64,000 bases of DNA from NCBI GenBank assembly GCA_029959085.1, contig JARWIR010000016.1, forward strand, positions 23,073,499-23,137,498, written 5' to 3'. Below are positions 1 to 9,296 of the stretch, piece after piece; within the stretch, counting starts at the first letter, position 1, and every line of letters begins with the position of its first letter. The translations under genes were made by a program, and so were the position numbers. The stretch comes from Nemophila menziesii (taxonomy: Eukaryota; Streptophyta; Magnoliopsida; Boraginales; Hydrophyllaceae). Under the pieces are notes generated by a model. The model did no database searches and was not told the origin of the DNA. It worked only from the letters and a program-made list of their open reading frames with translations.

Positions 1-2460
1 TTGGTGCTTTAAGTGACTTATAAGATGATGTGACAGAAAAGTTCCCTGATGCCTGTAACTTCCACTTGTAACAAAGCCCTTGATCATTATACCCTTCTTC
101 AATACCATTAGCCATCACCTCCCTCCCATGAAGTATACTCTTTCATACTCTTTAATATGATAGTTTAGGTATCCGACTCATGAATCCTCCTTCAAAATAT
201 TTGTGTTTCAGTCATTTGGCCCAAAGCGCTTTGTCTCTTTTAAGAATCTTCAGTCCTAACTTGGCGATTAAAGCTTTATTAAAACTCTTCGCATCCTGGA
301 AGCCTAAATCTCCGTCCTTCTTGTTACGACAACGATTCTACCAAGAGAGCCAATATTTTTCGCCTCACCGTCCATTCCTAAATTAAACTCCGGAATAATT
401 CTATTGATTTCATTACAAACATAGTTTGATAACTTCATTGTTTGCATAGTATAAGTAGGAATGACGCTAAGGACTGCCTGTGCAAGAGTTATCCTTCAAC
501 CGAGTGAAAGATTTTGTGACTTCCAATTCGGTAGTTTATTTCTCATGCTCATAGTTATCCTTCTAAAGAACCCCCTTGGAAGCCGGCTGACACAAATAGG
601 TTCCGCTAGCCCCACCCTTCTTTCTTGCTGAATTTTTTTAGAGAAGATTATTATTGAATTTTATTCGCTTATTGTTTGCCTTGATTCATCACAAAAGGAC
701 TTCATTACCCTCTTCATCAAATAAACTTGTTTTTCTGATGCCTCCGCAAATAAGATCAAGTCACCAGCAAAGAAAACATGAGAAATTGGCGGCCCCTGTT
801 TCCGAAGACGGATTATGTTCCATTCCCCATTTTCACATAGGTTTTGAATCAGTAGCGATAGCCGCTCCATACGTATCACAAATAGATATCGGCTCCTTGA
901 CGGGTTCCTCTACTCGGTGTGAACGATTCTAGTGGGAAACCATTCCATAATATCTGCATAGAGTTAGAATGCGTAGCTGATATAATAAGATGTACCCAAG
1001 ACAAAGCAAACCAAAGTTTGTGATGGTGTCTTCTAGGAATCTCCAACTCAGTTTGTCATAAGCTTTTGCAAGATCAATTTTAATAGCCACGAATCCATTC
1101 TTACTCGTCTTATTATTCATACGATCGACTAATTCCTAAACCAAAACTATATTATCTGTGGTAGAGCGCCCAGGAAGGTAACTTGCTTGATTTGCACCAA
1201 TGTGATCCGCCAGTAAAGGATGTAATCAGTTCACCATCACTATCATAATAAACTTAACCGGAACATTAATCAAGCTAATGGGACAAAAATGGTTAACCTT
1301 TTTTGGATCATTAACTTTTTGAATCAAGTGAACTAGAGTACTATTTAGGCGCAGTGGCACCTCACTAGAACTGACACACTGTCTCGCCATATAACATACG
1401 ACCGGACCTACCGAAACCTAACATTCCTAATAGAAAGCTGAAGACATCCTGTCAGGCCCAGGGGCCTTTGTTGGATTAGCATGAAGTACAGCCTCCCTAA
1501 TCTCATCATCTAAAAAATCTTCTCCTAAAATATACCACAATCTTGCCTAATTGAGGAATGTATGAAAGTAAGAAAGGACCAATGTAGTCATCCTCAATCG
1601 CATACAAACTGTGGAAGAAATATCGAACTAAGTTCTTCACTTCTATCTAATCAGTGACCCAGTTATCATTCCCATCTCTTAGCCTTATTATTCTCGTCGA
1701 TTTAGTCTTTCGAATAGTAGACAAATGATAATACCGCATATTTTGCTCGCCCGAGCGAATACACTTCTCTTTCAATCATTGGAACCACAATATTTCTTCT
1801 TTCTCTAAAACATTGGGGTACTTCTCCTTCAGCTTTTTACCAAGCCTAAATAATGAAGAGTTATAATTGTTCTCCAATGATCTCTGAATATCCCTTAGTC
1901 TTGCGAGGAGGAGTCTTTTCTTTCAGTTAATGTCTCAAAAACCTCAGATTTCCACTTCTTGAAATGTTGATGCAAATTTGTAATACTCCCTCCCAAGACC
2001 CTTTGATTAGTTTTCCATTTCATCTTCACGAAGTTTTGAAAATCTTTATGTAAACACTAGGTTGATTCGGATATAAAAATGATTCTCTCTTCTCGGACCT
2101 TCTCCTCTAAGTTGGATAAGTATAGGTGAATGATCTGAATGTGCTCGGTCGAGGTGAGTTACCTTAGCTGTAAGGAAAATTATGTGTAGGAATCTGTTCC
2201 CATAAGCTTTATCGAGACTTCTTATGATACGTTGGCCCACGTTCCAAGAGTCGCACCAAGTGAAACGTGGGTCTTCGAACCCAGTATCAGTTAAACCACA
2301 TTCGGCCTTCGAACTCAGCTATATATGCAATAACTCATTTGGCCTTCGAACCAGCATCTTTAAGGGCTACCCTCAACTCCTCGTGTTCAGCCAAATGAGT
2401 TCTCGCATATATAACTGAAAAATCTCAAGGCTCACAACCTTGTTTATTAATTTCCATATT
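1..2460 (-). mobile_element. Decayed L1-type LINE (endonuclease and reverse transcriptase remnants)
   Basis: This is a broken non-LTR retrotransposon read right to left. Near 2240-2046 the minus strand encodes the end of the AP-endonuclease domain (SDHSPILI). Near 1475-1440 it encodes the conserved start of the reverse transcriptase (KAPGPD). At 1120-929 comes the motif with KIDLAKAYDKLSW, and at 879-661 a catalytic-loop region reading FAGDLILFAEA, where the first of the usual two aspartates is replaced by glycine. The order EN, then RT, fits a plant L1 element. Stops and frame changes occur throughout and no open frame exceeds about 90 codons, so it is inactive. A near-repeat of a segment containing TTCGAAGGCC lies at 2284-2360. 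The 3' end lies left of the window and the 5' limit near 2460 is a guess. Confidence 0.8.
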
Positions 2461-3889
2461 AATTACTTGTCGTCTGGAAGACAAGACTTTAATGTCAATA
2501 TCCATGTCATCCTAGATTACCCATGAAACACCCTTATACATTTCTGCTTTAACTCTTGTCGAGTTAGATTTACCAAATCTTTTGATAATCGTGTCTGTTT
2601 TCCGAGACTCTTGGATATTTTCTAGCTCAGTTAGCACTTTCCTTACTCTCCATGTTTTGGGAATTTTTAGCTCTTTTAGACAATGAAGCGCTTCTTACCA
2701 ATTCTTGATACAAAATAACCAACATGCAAAAGCACCCAAACTGACAGAAATGTTAAAGATGACTAATTGTGCAATAAATCCTACTCAAATATACACAATA
2801 GGTAGAAGGTTTAATTTGTCTTACAGTTATATTTTTGACACTAATTAGAGGACAATTGTATAAAATTTAATATGAAAATGTCTCGTGCATGAACCAAATT
2901 GTCCCTTAACCGAAATAAGATAAACGAACAAATCAGAAATTACCTCGGAAAAGTAGTTTACATCAGAAAACACAGTTTGTGAAAGAACAAAATTCTTCAT
3001 TCACGAAATTACACCAAAAACTAAAAAAATTACAATTCACGGGATTACATCAGAAAACACAGTTTGTATAAAAATGCAATGCACAACATAAAATTAAATT
3101 AAAAGAGAAATCAGTTCCTGCATAAATTAAACTGGTATATCCAATAACAATTTATAAATACATTCCTTTTATGACGCCTATTTTCCAGACACTCGTTTTC
3201 CACTTCTTTATGTGAACCTGCAATATGAAAAATACCATTTTAGTAACTGACTCAACTATTAATTGTTTCATAATTAAAAGGGGCGCTTTTCAAGTTATTG
3301 TCTTATAGAAACAAAGAAACATCTAGTATTCAGAATAGCACATTATAGAAACAAACAGTAATATTGTTTAATACCTGTCACAACTTCCATTTCTTTCTTT
3401 TCCAACTTCCAAAACCTGCAGTAAGTTGATCCAAAATACAAAGTCAACCGAGAGAAAAGAAAGTGTATACTGTATCAAATCTTTGTCACGAATTTGATCA
3501 CACAAAGTCTCATCATGGCCATGTAAATGAATATCAAGCAATAAGTTTGCTTTCAAATTTCTCATATGCTCTAAACATGATGCATAGTTATTGCAACAAA
3601 ACAAACACAGATTTTACTATCGAATTTTTTACACTAAAAAAATAAAAGAAATTTTACCTCATATAGAAATTGTGAATAAAACCTCTAATAGCGGGTACCA
3701 ACTATAGACAGTCAATTGGCAAGTTTTTGGTTTCCTTATTTGAGATACTGTTGCCTTATTTTGAATAGTTGTATTTCATCCAATAATTTGATATTGCTTC
3801 AGATTTCTCTATAAGCTACTCCTAATGGAGTTTAAATTTTGTATACTATAAACTATAAAGCTTAATGTTGGTACTATTATTTAAATTAC
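2461..3889. other. No gene recognised
   Basis: The stretch is AT-rich and shows no protein family I recognise. Short direct repeats sharing the string CAGAAAACACAGTTTGT occur near 2963 and 3051. A 78-codon minus-strand open frame (3604-3368) has no recognisable motif. Confidence 0.5.
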
Positions 3890-4137
3890 ATTCTCTTTGT
3901 ATCATTAACAGTGGTAGTGGCCTTGTGGCATACTCTGATGCACAATCACCTGCTAATGCAATTGAACCAAGCAAGAAGAAAAGAGTGGTGGTACTTAGAA
4001 CTGGTTGGAACCTTCATATGATGTCCAGGTCATATCACCTCGTATCCACTTTGATTTCACTCCTTTGCTTCCTAGTGTAGTGTTACATGTGGCACTGTAG
4101 AAGCTCCAAGTATTGCTGAGACTGTTTGCAACATTAT
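3890..4137 (+). pseudogene. Fragment of external alternative NAD(P)H-ubiquinone oxidoreductase (NDB type)
   Basis: The plus strand encodes KKKRVVVLRTGWN, then after a gap SYDVQVISPR and FTPLLPSV, then in a shifted frame residues matching a CGTVEAPSIAETV-like stretch. In type II NAD(P)H dehydrogenases of the plant mitochondrial outer-face (NDB) group this is the first Rossmann fold (VVVLGTGWAG) followed by the ISPRNYF and FTPLLPSVTCGT blocks. Here the FAD-binding glycine after VVVL is arginine. Roughly ten residues are missing after TGW, a frame shift follows and stops interrupt the frame. No other part of the roughly 580-residue enzyme is seen nearby, so this is one captured or left-over exon and not a gene. 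The match is from family knowledge and was not tested by alignment. Confidence 0.75.
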
Positions 4138-4671
4138 CATAAATCAAACTTAATTTACATCACCGGATCATCAATTTATGGATTGATTAGCTGTAAATTA
4201 TGGCGTACCTTAAGAATTTTAATTTTTTCAACAATCACATCAGCTAAAGTGTGTTGTGGCAAATTAAATACTGTTTCCTATTTTCATGGAAGACTAACTC
4301 TTATGGAATCAATGAAACTTACACAGCTGAGTAATAAAACTAATAGGAGTTGAGTACTAATTGCACATCAGGAGCCTATAAAATTGTTGCACAAAGATCG
4401 CTAGCCTATAAAACTGTTGCAAAAAAGGCTAAGTGAAGAGAACGTGTTTCGAGTCTCGAGTCTCGAGTCTCACCTTAACCCTGACTTATAGTGCAATTAA
4501 CTCTAAAATACTTACTATTGGGACCTATTGTTCAAATCCTAGCCCTTAATGGAAGGCTCAGATCTTTATTGAGCAAGAATATGACGTAACATGGCTGTAA
4601 CACCTGCTTCATTATCAGGGCATCATCACAGCCTTTTTTTTTAACTAAAAAAATCAGGAGCGACACGTGAA
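4138..4671. other. Non-coding stretch with a small CTCGAGT repeat
   Basis: No gene is recognised. Near 4448-4472 a 7-base unit GAGTCTC is repeated in tandem. The rest is AT-rich spacer. Confidence 0.5.
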
Positions 4672-5344
4672 TTAAAGGCTCGGATCTTTATTCAGCAAAA
4701 TCTCAACACCGAATTTTCGAGATGAAATTATCTTCAAAAGGAAGCCCAATATAAGACACACGCATTTATAACCCAAATCTGATTTGCTTAGTGAGTCACC
4801 TGTTGATGATTCTTCTTGAAACTGCACATGAATGTTAAACATTTCGATGAGATTTATAAATAAAAACTCAATTTCTATGACACGCAGTAGCTTAGATAAA
4901 ATACAGGACAACCTAAGAGAAAATAGAAGGATTATAACAGCAAACCAAAGCTGGGAAAATTGTCGAATCCACATGAATCCCCTACCCCACTTAAGAACCA
5001 TATAAAATACACAACAATACAATCAAATAAAACGCAGTTATTACTCAGTTTTACCTTTTATTTATATGGAAATGTCTCTTGGCCATTTGGTCAAACATCT
5101 CTAGCGTGAACATGTGAATAGGTCTTGGGGTGTTTGTAATCTCTGTAATTTTCCAACATCCAAGATTTTCATCATCTACAATAAACATATGGAATCAATT
5201 ATACATCCAATTTCTAGAATCAATCCAATTCAACAGTAGCTAGCATAAAGGATATACATAGAAACATAGAAAAAAAGGAATGTGAGCTGACCAGTCAAAT
5301 TAAACATTGCATACCAACACCACCGTCTCAAAATTTATTATGTC

Positions 5345-5405
<61 letters not shown>

Positions 5406-5861
5406 ACGATCATTCAGGAGTACTTACTGGTCATCAGAATGTTGACCCTCTGACTTCTTTTGCCTTGAGAACTCCTCATGGTCATACTTTAATGTTGTTT
5501 TTCCTCCAAGTTTAGTCGAAGGATTATCCATATCAAAATATATCTTCATCTTGGTACATGAATAATCTTTTGAAATGTCTTTGTGTCCAAGAAATACTTA
5601 ACAATCTGAAAAACATAAAGTAAATAGGGTTTTAGAAAGAAGAAAGAAAGAATATAATGTTAATACTAATATTTGATATTATAGAATATGAACCTTAATA
5701 CTATCTCAAGCAGATTTTGAATGAGCATTGCTCATTGATCATCCAGTGAAGTCTATTAACCATTCCATTTGTTCCTGGCTTTTCGGAAGATTTATATAGC
5801 ATTTTCGATAAGGTACGCCAAATGTCTCGCTTGGAGTAACATTTCCTACAATTACTGCATC
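4672..5861 (-). pseudogene. Candidate exons of an unrecognised gene fragment
   Basis: Four minus-strand blocks have protein-like composition and partly good splice signals: 5861-5739 (contains SETFGVPYRKCYINLPKS, ends in a stop), 5549-5428 (contains MDNPSTKLGGKTTLKYD, ends at a GTAAGT donor), 5175-5055 (preceded by an ATTGTAG acceptor, contains WKITEITNTPRPIHMF, followed by GTAAAA) and 4821-4672 (preceded by GTGCAG, contains QEESSTGDSLSKSDLGYKC). Joining 5549-5428 to 5175-5055 directly gives a stop, so the phases do not match as they stand. I do not recognise the family. The best reading is a decayed or captured multi-exon gene; a chance set of open frames is the alternative. Confidence 0.3.
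5348..5402. repeat. (AT)n microsatellite
   Basis: About 27 uninterrupted AT dinucleotides. It lies just downstream, on the minus strand, of the GTAAGT donor at 5428, so in an intron if the candidate exons there are real. Confidence 0.95.
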
Positions 5862-5953
5862 AAAATTTACAGTTATGGTTTATGTTTTACGTTAACACTA
5901 TATGGCATAGAAATGAAATTGAGAAAGAAAGTGCCAGATTACTAACCGCTTGG

Positions 5954-6402
5954 CTATGTTGTAGATATCGCCGCCTAGGCGCGCCTAGGCACCGTCTAGG
6001 CGTCAACTCCCCCCTCAACCGCTTACGCCTAGTAAAAATGCTAGGCATTTTTGCCCAACGCCTTAGTCGCCGTGGAAGAGGCGCCTAACCCGCCTAGGCA
6101 CCGATTAATGGTAAAAACTTGCCGCCTAGGCTCTCCATTAAATTTATTTTACTCTCGGAAATTCTTGAATTGATATTATAACTCTAATTTTAGTATTTTT
6201 CATATTCAATATAGTGGTGTTAGATGAATTTTATGACTTAAATAGATAAAATTATCATAATTATACACGCGTATTACTAAATATATAAAATTACATAGCA
6301 GGATTCAAAACCGCGTAATCCCGCCTAGGCCCCGCGTAGTCCCTCCTAGGCGCTAGGCCCCAGTCGACCGCCTAGGCCGCGGAACCGAGATCTACAGCAT
6401 AG
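5954..6402. mobile_element. hAT-type MITE with CGCCTAGGCG subterminal repeats
   Basis: Terminal inverted repeats read CTATGYTGTAGATMTCG and are flanked by a perfect 8-bp direct repeat, CCGCTTGG, at 5946-5953 and 6403-6410. Eight-base duplications are the mark of hAT transposases. Both ends, but not the AT-rich middle, carry many copies of the palindrome core GCCTAGGC, giving the element GC-rich ends in an AT-rich genome. hAT transposases are known to bind short subterminal motifs repeated in this way. At 449 bp with no open frame of note, it is non-autonomous. No second copy lies in the window. Confidence 0.85.
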
Positions 6403-6643
6403 CCGCTTGGATTAAAAGGACTCTAGTTGCATACCCAATTGCTATCTTTTACTGAAATTTGTTCTTAGTTCTTCGCTTGGGATTTTTATCAAGCATCTTG
6501 ACTTCATTTGAACCATCTACAATTTTCTCCACTATATTAACAGTAGAAGTACTCCTGTCATAACAAATCGCTTTAACTGATCAAGATTATCAAAACAGAT
6601 GAAATAATGCCATTAATAATATTACTTGAAAGCATAATTATAC

Positions 6644-6782
6644 CTACTTGAAGCATGGAGACCGCATACTGAATATCAGTAAGTGTACACACAGTATCAA
6701 ACATTAACCTTCTTCGCTCTTTACAACGAATTGTAACAATTGAATACCCTTTCTTGCAACAATTCTCAATAATAACATTCAT
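6644..6782 (-). pseudogene. Fragment of an ACT-domain-repeat (ACR) protein
   Basis: The minus strand encodes IENCCKKGYSIVTIRC, then [14 protein letters not shown], matching the third ACT domain of plant ACR proteins, where the family reads [34 protein letters not shown]. ACR proteins are four-ACT-domain regulators thought to bind amino acids. The piece stops at a GTATAATT donor-like site just where the family continues with FHA. No other ACR exon is recognised on either side. The next block left (6560-6470) encodes DGSNEVKMLDKNPKRRTK and then a stop, and does not match ACR. A single stranded exon in repeat-rich DNA suggests a captured gene fragment. Confidence 0.65.
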
Positions 6783-6899
6783 CAGAACAGTCTAACCAAA
6801 AAGACATTTAGATGAAGTCTCCCCTCTTTGAAGAATAAAAGAAATTGATTAATAAAAGATGAAATTGAAGAATAAAAGAAGAGGGGCTTAGATGTTCGA

Positions 6900-6985
6900 G
6901 TCTCGCCGTGATGGTGACGGGTTTCTTAGAATGATTCGTGATGGTGATGGGTTTCTTAGAATGATGGTGATGGTGATGGGTCCTT
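6900..6985. repeat. Short tandem repeats (GATGGTGATGGGTTTCTTAG unit)
   Basis: A unit of about 24-30 bases containing GATGGTGAYGGGTTTCTTAG occurs in tandem, together with simple GATGGT repeats. On the minus strand it reads as a His-rich and Thr-rich open frame, which I take to be a by-product of the repeat. Confidence 0.6.
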
Positions 6986-7184
6986 AAAGGCGGTGATGAT
7001 GTGAGTGTTGCGAGTGTTGCGATGATGGTCGAGAGTCGAGCGAGCAGCTGATGGAAAGGCGAAGTCGATAGAATGTGAGGAGACAATGAAAGTAGTATGG
7101 TTTTGTCTTTTTTTCTTTTTTTCTTCTGGGGTTAATTTGAAGTTGAGTCGATAGTTAGAGTATTTATTTTAAAAGTATTAATGA

Positions 7185-7610
7185 TAAGTGGGGCCAGAAA
7201 CGATCCTGGGCACCACTTATGTTTAGTCAGAATCAATCCTGACCATCACTTATGTAAAAATTCTACTTTATAATATAGACTAGGTTAAACCCATGTCTGA
7301 AGCCACTAAAGCAAAAATGAATTCTGTTGACAGGAATCGAACCCCACGTTCCAAAAAAAACCCCGTGTCTGAAGACACTAAAGCACAAATGAATTCTGTT
7401 GACAGGAATCGAACTCAGGTTCAAAAAAAAAATTAATAAGTGGGGCCAGAATCAATCCTGGCCACCACTTATGTTTAGCCAGATTTAATCCTGGCCACCA
7501 CTTATGTGGGAAATCTGGACTGTAGAAAAAACTCCACTTATGTTTAGCCAGATTAAATCCTGGCCACCACTTATGCGGGTAAATTTGGACCGTAGAAAAA
7601 ACTCTGAAAT
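7185..7610. repeat. Cluster of direct repeats, including two tRNA B-box-like segments
   Basis: Two unit types alternate. One is about 35 bases, built on CCACCACTTATGTTTAGCCA and ATCCTGG, with at least four copies (7200-7260, 7445-7505, 7505-7575). The other is about 55 bases, from TGTCTGAAG to GACAGGAATCGAAC, with copies near 7293-7346 and 7367-7414. On the minus strand the second unit begins with (G)GTTCGATTCC, which matches the tRNA-gene B box. No A box or complete tRNA is seen. Confidence 0.65.
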
Positions 7611-7695
7611 ATAATATAGATATTTATTGAAAATATAAACTTTAAAAATTAATTTTAAATATTATTTAAATATAACTTATTTAAGTAAAAAATTA

Positions 7696-7887
7696 AAATA
7701 ATGTTAGGTATCACCCTAAAAGTATATCATTTAAACATCATCTACAGTGTAGCGGTTAAATGGGCTAATCATAACTTTTTCTATTTTTGAGATTTAATTT
7801 TTTTTCTTTCATGATTGGACTATATAACCGTCACATTATAGGTGATGTTTAAGTAATGTCTTTTTAATAGTATACCTAATACAACAC
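7696..7887. mobile_element. Mutator-like MITE, GAGTAATG family (copy 1)
   Basis: A 192-bp foldback with long imperfect inverted repeats: left arm AATGTTAGGTATCACCC, right arm the reverse complement of ATTAGGTATACT, and CATCA/TGATG blocks further in. It is flanked by a perfect 9-bp repeat, AAAAAATTA, at 7687-7695 and 7888-7896. The ends have drifted from the GAGTAATG seen in the other copies. Nine-base duplications point to mobilisation by a MULE. It sits about 1.4 kb upstream of the transporter gene. Confidence 0.7.
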
Positions 7888-7983
7888 AAAAAATTATAAA
7901 AGGCATATCATAGAAGAGGGATAAAAGAAATTAATTAAGGAAGATAACTACGTGATTGATATTTAAGGTAACATTGGATTTTA

Positions 7984-8449
7984 TGTATTGTTTGGATTCA
8001 TTTTTTTAAAAGAAAGGAAAGGAAATGATAGGAATAAATTTTCTTTTCCTTTGTTTGAATTCGATTTTAATTAAAGGAAAGTAATTCAATGGATTTCAGA
8101 ATCCTTTCTTTTCCTTTAAAACGCCAGTTATTTAATTCTCCCGTTTTGGAGTTATTTCAAAGGAAAGGAAATAATTATTTTTTTAAATGTCACAACTAAC
8201 CTTATAATTTGAATATAATAATATTTATACATAACATATAAGGGTATAAAGGTATTTTTATGTAAAATAATCATTTCCTTTCTTTTAATAATGTGAATCC
8301 AAACAAGTGATTCTTTAATCAATTACTTTCTTTTCTTTTTCAAATTTTTTTATAATCCAAACACGGTTATCACTTTCCTTTCAATTCCTTTAATATTTTT
8401 ATATTCCTATCATTTCTTTTCCTTTGATAATTTGAATCCAAACAATGCA
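7984..8449. mobile_element. Tourist-like (PIF/Harbinger) MITE
   Basis: The left end reads TGTATTGTTTGGATTCA and the right end is the reverse complement of TGCATTGTTTGGATTCAAA. Both are flanked by TTA (7981-7983 and 8450-8452), the target duplication of PIF/Harbinger elements. The TGTTTGGATTC core recurs inside on the opposite strand near 8290-8310 and 8350-8366, and AGGAAAGGAAAT tracts are repeated. There is no coding capacity. Confidence 0.75.
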
Positions 8450-8452
8450 TTA

Positions 8453-9296
8453 GAGTGGGCTGCAGCACAACCCGACCATGTGCGCAGTGCATATTTATCT
8501 AATTTTTTATGGAATAAACTTTAAGAAAAGATAAAAATATAATATCCATTTAAAGTCAAATAATATTTTTTCCAAATTTAGTTAGTAGTTCACGAAATAG
8601 ATATTAATTCTTTTGGAGAAAATATTATACTTTTATCTTTATCCTAGCTAGATTGTACCATCCTTTCCCAAAATAAGTAAATAAAATTTGGAGGGATGTC
8701 CGCAACATAAATGATTGTTTTAATTTTTAATTCTTGAGATAAATTTCTGGAGTTGTTTTTGCCTAAAACGATAATATATAGGTCATGTAATTTGGAATGA
8801 AATCTTTATAATTCATTCTGAAATTTGAATAATGATATAGGTAATCTGAATTTAAAAAAATTGTTTTATCTCCTTACATATATGTATTTTGGTAGATCTA
8901 TATAATTTTAAGAACAACATATCTATTTAATTTAAAAATAAAATACGAACTACTTTTATTTTACAGCAATTACATTTTCTAAATAGAGGAAATATTATAT
9001 ATACCAATAGGCAAAAACGATTAATATAGCATTAAATATTTTAGTCAAGAAAAATATTAATTGCCAGCTATACTCATAAATGATTTACTACTTGTAGTCA
9101 AATTAGTCACGTGAAGGAAAAAAGATTCTTCCCAAAAAAATGGGATAAGTGAAAAAGATATACTCGCTGCCAAAATATTAGAAGAAAATATTACTATTTA
9201 CTACTACTGAACTTAATGCAAATTCTTAACCGAATTCATTGATTTATAGATCTTTAAAAGAGCAACACATGCTTTACTTTCCTCAAACAAACGTCA
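8453..9296 (+). promoter_or_regulatory. Upstream region of the OPT gene with G-box and TATA-like site
   Basis: About 840 bases of AT-rich spacer with no gene. A palindromic CACGTG G-box lies at 9108-9113, 184 bases before the start codon, and a TATA-like TTTATAGA at 9243-9250, about 50 bases before it. That spacing would give a very short 5' leader. Both sites are by inspection only. A TAC-rich AT landscape makes chance TATA matches common; the G-box is less likely to be chance. Confidence 0.4.

Noticed and set aside
4672..5022. Reading 5022-4672 as a 116-residue membrane protein
   Set aside because: The hydrophobic first half looks like a pyrimidine-rich intron ending in GTGCAG; only the second half has protein-like composition.
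6808..7086. Minus-strand 92-codon frame rich in His and Thr
   Set aside because: Its composition comes from GATGGT and TTCTTAGAATG tandem repeats; no conserved feature.
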